From Isoetes taiwanensis (Eukaryota; Streptophyta; Lycopodiopsida; Isoetales; Isoetaceae): a DNA stretch of 64,000 bases. Under the pieces are notes generated by a model. That model was not told the DNA's origin and ran no database searches. It was given only the letters and a program-made list of their open reading frames with translations. Shown here one piece after another: positions 22,912 through 31,699 of this stretch (position 1 is the first letter of the stretch; every line of letters begins with the position of its first letter). The DNA lies in the NCBI GenBank assembly GCA_021234155.1, contig JAJEKV010000052.1, positions 2,910,254 through 2,974,253 on the forward strand, given 5' to 3'. Position numbers and translations under genes: made by a program.

Positions 22912-23046
22912 GGTAGGTATGTTACAGCAAAAACATCAAGCCCCCCATCCAGTCATGTTCGCCGCTGCTCAGGGATTTCACAGATCCGACCACGGCGGAC
23001 GGCTTGATCCCGCATAGGAGGTCGCGACAGGTTACAGCATCGGAGG

Positions 23047-23904
23047 CAGTGTGTAAATTTTTTGAAGGACAGGGAAAATACTTTATATGCCTTTTCGCAT
23101 GACAGAAACTTCTTAAATTTCAACCTTTCATATGCCAGACAAAAATTCAAAATGACAGAATCCAAATTTTTAACAAAAAATACGTAGAAAATGCACATGC
23201 TATATAAATATGTATCAAAAAAGAGTACATGAGTAAGTTTTAGAAACACAAATTGATCAATTAACAAGCGGCATTGCTCTTCTATCTTTTGCTTCATACC
23301 AATCTTTAAAACATGCTTGCCAATCTATGGACTCAAATGGTGCATCCCATAACGATACTAACATAAGCGCATCAAGTGTCTTTAGGTTCGTACTAGCTCT
23401 TGTAGCACTCTTGATAGCATTTTGGCGAGAAAATCCCCTCTCACAACTTGCTGTGCTTCCAGAAATGAGCATTCAACATTGCCATAAATTCATGAGAGCT
23501 AGAAAACTGTTCCACCAACTATCACAAGTTCCATTTCGACAAATAGTCCAAGCTACCATCATACCTTTATTCTTGACAGCCCTGTAGATTGTCCCAACAA
23601 AGTCCTCTCTCTCACTTATTATTATAGAACCATTGACTTGGTTCTAATTTTTTAAAATATGTATACAAATATAAATACTAATCGTATTATACAAAGTATT
23701 ATACTGATATACCATATATAAAAAATGACAAGCAAACTTACATTCCTAGCCCTTCAAATGCCATATAAAGTTTTTTCTAGTCTTTCTTATGACGGGCATT
23801 TCCCAATTTGGTGCCCTTCATTTGCAGGGCAAAAAATATTTCTACCCGTTTTGACGGGCAAAATAGCTAAAAACGGGCATGACAGCTGTCAAATTTACAC
23901 ACTG
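23047..23904 (-). mobile_element. hAT-type element remnant, copy 1
   Basis: The right end reads GTCAAATTTACACACTG; the left end CAGTGTGTAAATTT is its partly decayed inverse, and CAGTG is a typical hAT terminus. The minus strand encodes only the C-terminal dimerisation region of a hAT transposase (about 23470-23260): ISGSTASCERGFSRQNAIKS, then TRASTNLKTLDALMLVSLW. The DDE catalytic part is absent, so the element is non-autonomous. The flanking 8-mers differ, so no target duplication remains. Confidence 0.75.
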
Positions 23905-24108
23905 CAAGTGATTGCCTTGCTAGTGTTGAAATGTATGACCCTGAGGAAGACATATGGACTGAGTTGTTGCCATTGAAGAGGCCTAGATGGGGGGCATTTG
24001 CATGTGCTCTTGGGGGGAAGTTGCACATCCTTGGCGGCCGTTCTAGTTTGGTCATAGGCAGTCATCGCCAGATAGATGTCTATGATCCTCAATCTAAGAA
24101 ATGGGAAC
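23905..24108 (+). pseudogene. F-box/kelch-repeat gene fragment, copy 1
   Basis: One frame reads DCLASVEMYDPEEDIWTEL, LKRPRWGAFACALGGKLHIL, GGRSS, then IDVYDPQSKKWEH. These are two kelch repeats (YDP..D.WTEL, G(K)L.ILGG, VYDP..K.WE) as in plant F-box/kelch proteins. The fragment is bounded on the left by the hAT terminus and on the right by a 5'-truncated LINE that replaces the sequence after KKWEH. Only about 65 residues survive, with no F-box, so it is not a working gene. Confidence 0.75.
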
Positions 24109-24660
24109 ACAGATGCGGGCACACAGATGCGGGCAGGTACGGACAAAGAAGGAGCACAATGCATTGCGACAGTACCTAGATGCTAGCTTCCTTGCCAAAC
24201 TCTGAGATGCACGCTGCATGTTAAAATGGCACACTACAGGCAGCAAGTCAACCCATGTCAGTGTTGCCAACAGGACATCATTGAGGATGAATGTCACGCC
24301 CTTCAGGCCTGCCCAGCGTTCGATCATATTCGGGCACTGTATGTTCAGTTAATTGTGCCTCACCCTGCATGAGTTGTTGAACACGGCCTCCATGGGCTTG
24401 TTGGGATCATACCTCCAGGAGGTTATGGATACACGGACTCAGTTGTGTCCTCCGGTACAGCATTGAATTGTCATATACGATTGTATAGTATACTAGCATC
24501 CTTATTACTACTAAGGTTTTTCCCTCGAAAACCCTTTGGGGCGAGAGTTTTTTAATCCTGACAGTAATGCGCTTGCTGCTCTCTCTTTGTTTGGGTCCCA
24601 TAGGCCAGTTGGTCTCCGTGGACGATAAAAACATTTTCTATTCTATTCTACTCTATTCTC
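24109..24660 (+). mobile_element. 5'-truncated LINE 3' end, copy 3
   Basis: It starts within the C-terminal region of the LINE protein and carries the finger CQCCQQDIIEDECHALQACP in broken frame. It ends with GGGTCCCATAGGCCAGTTGG, GGACGATAAAAA and a (TTCTA)n tail at 24630-24660. The same family as the copies at 4.6 and 13.4 kb. It is inserted directly in the kelch fragment. Confidence 0.85.
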
Positions 24661-25257
24661 AAATGGCTCTTGATACCGATAAATAAATACAATTGCATGT
24701 TACAATTAAAAAATGCCAAAGTTGTGCATGATCCTAGAAAAACCAAACCCTCTAAGCCGCCCAAACGCTTAAATACATGTATCTAGAAATTACTCAATAC
24801 TACACATTCACGCGTCAGGCATCCTGAAAAAAGAGGAGAGGAAGTTCAAACTCATCACACGGAAAAAATTTAACTACAGAGTTAATACTACACTCCCTTC
24901 TCATTCTTCTTGAGAGCTTACAAGTTTTAAACTAATCCTCGAGAATGCTGAGCACTGTTACTATTTTTTGACATTTTTATGTTTGGATTCAACACTGTTA
25001 CTACTTTTGAATATTTTTATGTTTGGATATTTGGCATAATAAAAGATTACTGCACATTTTTCTCATTGTGGTTAAAACATTTACAAACTTTCAATGCCAG
25101 GTTACTAGTCTGTATAAAATAAAGGAAAAGGCGCGGAGGCTCAATTTGACCACGCTTGCTTGCTATTTACTCGCCTGTTCATTGTGGATCCCATCGTTCA
25201 AATATCCCCCACAATCTTCCTTACTGGATAATGCCGGCTTGGATCTTTGCCCGCAAC
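24661..25257. other. AT-rich spacer of the duplicated unit
   Basis: No gene seen. The stretch contains a doubled short motif (CACTGTTACTA then TTTTTATGTTTGGAT, at about 24953 and 24992) and is repeated at 26859-27452. Confidence 0.7.
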
Positions 25258-26098
25258 CAGTGTGTAAATTTGACGGTTTTCGAAGGACCTTTTCGCATGA
25301 CAGCATGACAGAAACTTCTTAAATTTCAACCTTTCATATGCCAGACAAAAATTCAAAATGACAGAATCCAAATTTTTAACAAAAAATACGTAGAAAATGC
25401 ACATGCTATATAAATATGTGTCAAAAAAGAGTACATGAGTAAGTTTTAGAAACATAAATTGATCAATTAACAAGCGGCATTGCTCTTCTATCTTTTGCTT
25501 CATACCAATCCTTAAAACATGCTTGCCAATCTATGGACTCAAATGATGCATCCCATAACGATACTAACATAAGCGCATCAAGTGTCTTTAGGTTCATACT
25601 AGCTCTTGTAGCACTCTTGATAGCATTTTGGCGAGAAAATCCCCTCTCACAACTTGCTGTGCTTCCAGAAATGAGCATGCAACATTGCCATAAATTCATG
25701 AGAGCTGGAAAACTGTTCCACCAACTATCACAAGTTCCATTTCGACAAATAGTCCAAGCTACCATCATACCTTTATTCTTGACAGCCCTGTAGATTGTCC
25801 CAACAAAGTCCTCTCTCTCACTTATTATTATAGAACCATTGACTTGGTTCTAATTTTTTAAAATATGTATACAAATATAAATACTAATCGTATTATACAA
25901 AGTATTATACTGATATACCATATATAAAAAATGACAAGCAAACTTACATTCCTAGCCCTTCAAATGCCATATAAATTTTTTTCTAGTCTTTCTTATGACG
26001 GGCATTTCCCAATTTGGTGCCCTTCATTTGCAGGGCAAAAAACATTTCTACCCAAAATAGCTAAAAACAGGCATGACAGCTGTCAAATTTACACACTG
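25258..26098 (-). mobile_element. hAT-type element remnant, copy 2
   Basis: Better-preserved ends than copy 1: CAGTGTGTAAATTTGAC at the left and the exact inverse GTCAAATTTACACACTG at the right, giving an 841-bp element. The minus strand holds the C-terminal dimerisation region of the transposase (25768-25463): SWWNSFPALMNLWQCCMLIS, GSTASCERGFSRQNAIKSAT, then LKTLDALMLVSLW, with a stop after AMPLVN. There is no catalytic domain. The flanking 8-mers CCCGCAAC and CAAGTGAT do not match, as expected if the left flank was created by the tandem duplication. Confidence 0.8.
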
Positions 26099-26302
26099 CA
26101 AGTGATTGCCTTGCTAGTGTTGAAATGTATGACCCTGAGGAAGACATATGGACTGAGTTGTTGCCATTGAAGAGGCCTAGATGGGGGGCATTTGCATGTG
26201 CTCTTGGGGGGAAGTTGCACATCCTTGGCGGCCGTTCTAGTTTGGTCATAGGCAGTCATCGCCAGATAGATGTCTATGATCCTCAATCTAAGAAATGGGA
26301 AC
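26099..26302 (+). pseudogene. F-box/kelch-repeat gene fragment, copy 2
   Basis: Identical in reading to the first copy (EMYDPEEDIWTELLPLKRPR to VYDPQSKKWEH) and in the same context between the hAT terminus and the LINE tail. It arose by the 2.2-kb tandem duplication, not by a separate capture. Confidence 0.75.
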
Positions 26303-26858
26303 ACAGATGCGGGCACACAGATGCGGGCAGGTACGGACAAAGAAGGAGCACAATGCATTGCGACAGTACCTAGATGCTAGCTTCCTTGCCAAACTCTGAG
26401 ATGCACGCTGCATGTTAAAATGGCACACTACAGGCAGCAAGTCAACCCCTGTCAGTGTTGCCAACAGGACATCATTGAGGATGAATGTCACGCCCTTCAG
26501 GCCTGCCCAGCGTTCGATCATATTCGGGCACGGTATGTTCAGTTAATTGTGCCTCACCAGCCTCTGCATGAGCTGTTGAACACGGCCTCCATGGGCTTGT
26601 TGGGATCATACCTCCAGGAGGTTATGGATACCGGACTCGGGTTGTCCTCCTCCTAAGACAAAGATTGAATTGTCATATACGATTGTATAGTATACTAGCA
26701 TCCTTATTACTACTAAGGTTTTTCCCTCGAAAACCCTTCGGGGCGAGAGTTTTTTAATCCTGACAGTAATGCGCTTGCTGCTCTCTCTTTGTTTGGGTCC
26801 CATAGGCCAGTTGGTCTCCGTGGACGATAAAAACATTTTCTATTCTATTCTACTCTAT
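26303..26858 (+). mobile_element. 5'-truncated LINE 3' end, copy 4
   Basis: Duplicate of the copy at 24109-24660. Here the finger frame CQQDIIEDECHALQACPAFD and the following ARYVQLIVPHQPLHELLNT stay open. It ends with GGACGATAAAAA and a (TTCTA)n tail. Confidence 0.85.
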
Positions 26859-27452
26859 TCTCAAATGGCTCTTGATACCGATAAATAAATACAATTGCAT
26901 GTTACAATTAAAAAATGCCAAAGTTGTGCATGATCCTAGAAAAACCAAACCCTCTAAGCCGCCCAAACGCTTAAATACATGTATCTAGAAATTACTCAAT
27001 AATACACATTCACGCGTCAGGCATCCTGAAAAAAGAGGAGAATCAAACTCATCACACGGAAAAAATTTAACTACAGAGTTAATACTACACTCCCTTCTCA
27101 TTCTTCTTGAGAGCTTACAAGTTTTAAACTAATCCTCGAGAATGCTGAGCACTGTTACTATTTTTTGACATTTTTATGTTTGGATTCAACACTGTTACTA
27201 CTTTTGAATATTTTTATGTTTGGATATTTGGCATAATAAAAGATTATTGCACATTTTTCTCATTGTGGTTAAAACATTTACAAACTTTCAATGCCAGGTT
27301 ACTAGTCTGTATAAAATAAAGGAAAAGGCGCGGAGGCTCAATTCGAACACGCTTGCTTGCTATTTACTCGCCTGTTCATTGTGGATCCCATCGTTCAAAT
27401 ATCCCCCACAATCTTCCTTACTGGATAATGCCGGCTTGGATCTTTGCCCGCA

Positions 27453-28310
27453 AGTTCGGAGGTCTTTAAGAAAAATGTGGCAACAAAATATTAAGATAGA
27501 TTGTGGCGCGGAAAAATTCAGGAGGAACAAAAACAATGAAAAATCACAAACTGCATTATATATGTTTTGATGAATGGCCTATGAGCAAAAATGATACTCT
27601 AATGTGAAAATTGACATTCTCAAGATGCTCCTTTATTGCACAAATTTAAAGTGTTGCACAAACTCAAACTTCCATTCATTAAACGCATACTCTCACGAAC
27701 CTTTGTAAACATAGAACATAACTCTAAATGATACAATCTAACCTCATCTCCCTTCTCCCATTTTTATTCTTTCAAATTTAGCAAGGTGTTCTGAAGATGT
27801 TTACAACTTCATGGCTACATATAATATAGTCATATTTATGCCCGGCAATGTCGGGCACCCATTACTAGTTTTTTTTAATCTGTCCTTCACATCATCAATC
27901 ATAGCTTTTGCTTTTGTTGTTTCTTTTCAACGGTTTTAATTACAAGCCTTGGAAGGAAGATGGCAAAACAAACAAGGCAAGAGATGCCGAAATGATGCAA
28001 GAACCGTGCAAGGGTTGTCGGATTTGATGCAGATAATGGGATTTCATGCTCCAGGAGTTTTCAAGAACAGGGAACAAAGTATTTTAGTAATATTCAAAAG
28101 ATTATTGCAGTAATCAATGAAATGTCATTTGAAAATAAATATTCAAGAGATATTGTGATATAGCCACAATTAGATTCAATGGGCGGGAACAATGGGATTC
28201 ATATGACTTGCAAAGGACCCGAGTTTAAATTTATTCATTGTCAAAATTTGCATGATCTTGAACCACAATATTCCCAACTCCAACTTCATGCATATGCTTT
28301 TATAATAAAT
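27453..28310. other. No gene seen apart from a Helitron-type end
   Basis: AT-rich DNA after the tandem duplication. The only assignable feature is the hairpin plus CTAG at 27839-27868. Short open frames match nothing I know. Confidence 0.6.
27839..27868 (+). mobile_element. Helitron-type 3' terminus
   Basis: A short hairpin, TGCCCG-GCAATGT-CGGGCA (27839-27857), is followed after 7 bases by CTAG (27865-27868) and then T. A GC-rich hairpin roughly 10 bases before a CTRR end, with insertion before T, is the standard plant Helitron 3' end. The matching 5' end (TC after A) is too short to identify by eye, and I see no RepHel protein, so the element's extent and content are unknown. Confidence 0.5.
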
Positions 28311-28311
28311 A

Positions 28312-28370
28312 AATGGCCAAGTGGGCCATAGGCCACATTGACATGCCAAAATGTGGCCCAGTTGGCCATT
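28312..28370. repeat. Foldback with TGGCCA-type arms
   Basis: The arms AATGGCCAAGTGGGCCA plus CCACATT (left) and AATGTGGCCCAGTTGGCCATT (right) form an imperfect hairpin of about 20 bp each around a 10-base loop. It may be a tiny foldback element; no function is evident. Confidence 0.6.
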
Positions 28371-28487
28371 GAGAAAATGGAAAAGATAGTTGGGTCCGAC
28401 ACTAGTCAATTGCCACTATGTAGTAGAATACACATTTTCTTTTTCCTCAAATTTTCCAGCGCTTCTCCTTGTTTGCCCTCATTCTTT

Positions 28488-28669
28488 CGATCGTCTTATT
28501 TATCAACCACGTTCATGTTTGAACCAAAAACAATACACAGGGTTTTCGTGGACTTAACCAATTTTTTCGCGAGTGTCATGTTAAAGCCACATCGAGGGAA
28601 AAAATACACGGAGTTTTTTTTATTTCATGCTGGTTCAAACATGACCATGGTTGTTAAATAAGACGCTCG
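28488..28669. mobile_element. MITE with 9-bp target duplication, copy 1
   Basis: The terminal inverted repeats extend about 38 bp: left CGATCGTCTTATTTATCAAC, right (inverse) CGAGCGTCTTATTTAACAAC, both continuing into a shared GTCATGTTTGAACC-type stretch. Both sides are flanked by TCATTCTTT (28479-28487 and 28670-28678). 182 bp long and non-coding. The 9-bp duplication suggests mobilisation by a Mutator-like transposase. A second copy lies at 45840-46033. Confidence 0.85.
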
Positions 28670-28679
28670 TCATTCTTTA

Positions 28680-29545
28680 CCCAATGATGTACTTGCAACC
28701 ACTTTATCAATGATGCAGGTACACATTCCCAACGAACTTTCGTATATAGTTTATGGCTTTTGTGTTTACAGAAATGGTTTCAAGGCTACGTGTGCCCATT
28801 ACGGACCGACTTTTTGTTATATGGATTATGGCTTTCATGTTGTAGAAATTGTCTCATATTAAATGTTTTTATTTGTGTTAGCACCATCTGACTATTGGAT
28901 ATTATGAAATGCTAGGTATGCATGTTCTAGAGAAGAAATATACTACCTTGAGTATAAGTGACATGAAAAGCAATTGATTTAGTTTTGCTGCTCCCTATAT
29001 TATGTAGAGTAACAATATGCAACCAAAAGTAACTACTCGCGTTTATGTATGTATAATTCCATCTAGATTTTCAAGAGTTACAAACAAATCCAGGGCACAT
29101 AATGGTAATTCGCCTCTTGCATCACTATTGGTGTAACATAAATTCTCCGAAGGAAGCACAATTTCATTATAATGGGAAAATTTTTAGTAAACTGGAATTT
29201 TTTTATTATGGGGGTTGTATAGACCTTATGCAGGGGTTGTATACACGTGTACAGTACCCTGTATCATAGACCTTATGCAGGGGTTCTATACACGTGCAGT
29301 ACCCGTGTATCATACATACATGAATATTTAGAGAACATAATAACACGGTATCATATACCAACTTCCAAACACAATAGAGACCAAAGTATGAACTATGTAT
29401 GTCCCTAGTAACCTTCCCCCAGGTTCCTAACCCCTTCCCTTCCCTTTCCCTTCTTAAGCTGCAGGTCTAACCCACGATCTGGGTTAGGAGTCAAGAGCTC
29501 ACGCTCATCCCATCTTTGATTCTTCCCACCATATGGGGTACCTAG
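28680..29545. other. No gene seen; one short tandem repeat
   Basis: It includes a two-copy repeat at about 29217-29318: ATAGACCTTATGCAGGGGTT then TATACACGTG, roughly 52 bp apart. Otherwise AT-rich without coding signal. Confidence 0.6.
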
Positions 29546-29551
29546 TCATTA

Positions 29552-29935
29552 GAAAAGTAATTCCACAGGATAATACTCACGGAAGAAGAGCGGACCCAAC
29601 TCCACAAAACCGTTGTACTCATTGTAGTACACCCTAATAAGGCCATACATCTGTCCCTTACAAATTTCATGAATGAACTCTGATATGTATGCATCCAGAG
29701 AGTGTGCTAAATATCCAGCACGAAGAAGAGGCCTCAATTGTTGTAGCATCTCGTCCAGATAAGGAGGGGGTTCAAGCATTCCCCTCATTGCAAGTCTCCT
29801 ATAACATTCAGATGGATTAATTTCCATCAGTGGCTCATGACCACAATCAAATCGCTCCAGAATGAAGTTGATCAACTCCATTGTAAGCTCCTTGGTGGGA
29901 CTGTGGCGCAACCTCCACTCAAGAAATGGTCCCAT
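29552..29935 (-). CDS. Hypothetical protein fragment, 128 aa
   Basis: An open frame from MGPFLEWRLRHSPTKELTME to FFREYYPVELLF and a stop, with a natural-looking composition (MELINFILERFDCGHEPLME, then YLDEMLQQLRPLLRAGYLAH, then IRVYYNEYNGFVELGP). I do not recognise the family. It may be an exon of a larger gene or mobile-element gene: upstream of its start (plus 29936-30000) there is no matching continuation before the minisatellite. No promoter is evident. Confidence 0.3.
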
Positions 29936-30039
29936 AGCTCATCCATTTCCAGGCCGCCTGAGAATGCAGGGCATGCTTGCAGGCCTTCCGAGTAGCCCGG
30001 GGAGGATTGGGTCTAATCATTTGCAAAAACAAGCAAGGA

Positions 30040-30560
30040 TCACCGACGGAGCAAGGAACACGGAGCAGAGCAAGTAGCAAGTTCAAGAGCAAGCAACAAG
30101 ATCAAGTAGCAGGGAGCACGGGAATGAAGTAGCAAGGAACAAGGATCAAGATCAAGTAGCAAGATGCAATGAACAAGGAAGATCAAGTAGCAAGAAGATC
30201 AAGGAACAAGGAAGATCAAGGAGCAAGAAGCAAGGATCAAGATCAAGTAGCAAGGAACAAGATCAAGTAGCAAGATCAAGAGCAAGGAACAAGATCAAGT
30301 AGGAAGGAACGGGAATGAAGTAGCAAGGAACAAGGATCAAGATCAAGTAGCAAAGAGTAAAGATCAAGAGCAAGGAACAAGATCAAGTAGGAAGGAGCAA
30401 CGGAATGAAGTAGCAAGGAACAAGGATCAAGATCAAGTAGCGGAAGCAATGAACAAGGAAGATCAAGTAGCAAGAAGATCAAGGAACAAGGAAGATCAAG
30501 TAGCAAGAAGATCAAGGAACAAGGAAGATGAAGGAGCAAGAAGCAAGGATGAAAAGTGAG
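30040..30560. repeat. Purine-rich minisatellite
   Basis: About 500 bp made of shuffled units such as AGATCAAGTAGCAAGGAACA, AAGGAAGATCAAGTAGCAAG and GGAATGAAGTAGCAAGGAAC. The plus strand is almost entirely A and G with few pyrimidines. The higher-order order is irregular, as in a minisatellite that grows by unequal exchange. Confidence 0.93.
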
Positions 30561-30589
30561 AAGTGAAAACAAGGTAAAAGAATTTATAG

Positions 30590-30725
30590 CTACTGAATCA
30601 ATAATGTTGAAGTATAATACCAATAATGTTGAAGTATAATACCAATAATCGCCGATATAATACCAATAATGCTTTCGGGTATAATACCAATAATCTTTGA
30701 AGTATTATACCAATAATTCTATAAC
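30590..30725. repeat. ATAATACCAATAAT tandem repeats
   Basis: Five copies of a unit with core AGTATAATACCAATAATG or a close variant, about 25-30 bp apart. They sit directly after the purine-rich minisatellite. Confidence 0.85.
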
Positions 30726-31699
30726 GACTATAAAAGCGGCTCCATTGGTAAGTCATTCATCTCCATGGCTTATAATATTTATGATGATCGGTTTGAGACC
30801 ATTCTTTGCTCCATGAGCTACAATGATATTAATCATTTGCATACATAAAGGTGTTAAGTGGATCCTTACTTACAATCCAAAGCGGAAGGTCGTGAGTGTG
30901 ATTGCCCGGCCTTACTTCGTGTTGTGATCCATCTTCTTTGGGTTCCCCGAGCCATGCCTACGAGCTGAATGCGATCACAATAGCGAGGGATTGATGATGA
31001 GTGAATCATCGACTCTATAATGCCATCAATAATATGTGCATCTAAATTATATGTATGCCATCAATAATGTGTGCATCGGATGTAATGATGTGTATTAAAC
31101 ACCTATTATAATAGATGTAAGGATGTTAGTATAAGCATAAATTAGGATGTATCGACAACGTATTAATTGTCCAAAATGCTTAAGTATTATAGCAAAAGAA
31201 ATTACATACATGATTATCGAGAACATGGTGAGATTGAGAGCTTTTAGCTAATGCTATGTCCCCCACATGTCAACAATGTATTTTGGAATCGAGCAGTCTT
31301 GGTCTTTTGCCATTTGCATCCCATGCATAATGTATGGCATCTAACTTCTCATACCTTGATGGATCGATGGATTGGGTCGCCAACGTTTAGTTAAAGCAAC
31401 CTTTGTATAGTCACGACCAACGGGCATCCACCATGATACATAAATGTGACCATAATTGGTAGACTCGGATCTAGGATGGCATCTTCTTACGTAAAAAAAA
31501 GCCCAACCACGTTGGAGTTTCATCGATCTCCGTGTCGGACTAAAACAAACATACCTTTCGTAACATGTGCATGAGGATCGAACTCATCCATAGGCAACAC
31601 CTTTGGCTTCATCCGCTGGCCCACAATATGTAGGCAAAGGTCTTACAAAGCACGGCTTCATCGACCTCGGAGTAAATGCAGCTTGTAGAGGTTCTTGCC
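30726..31699. other. No gene seen
   Basis: Intervening DNA between the minisatellites and the DUF7869 remnant. It may contain its 3' flank: coding-like minus-strand pieces (for example near 31341-31523) are too short to assign. Confidence 0.5.

Larger units (their letters stand above)
23047..27452. repeat. Two-copy tandem duplication, unit about 2.2 kb
   Basis: 23047-25257 and 25258-27452 are near-identical. Each copy runs in the same order: hAT-derived element, kelch fragment, LINE 3' tail, then about 600 bp of AT-rich DNA ending in CTTTGCCCGCAA. The differences are a few substitutions and small indels (for example a short deletion near 26050 relative to 23845, and four bases near 27040 relative to 24840). 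The duplication is younger than the insertions it contains, since both copies share them at identical positions. Confidence 0.95.
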
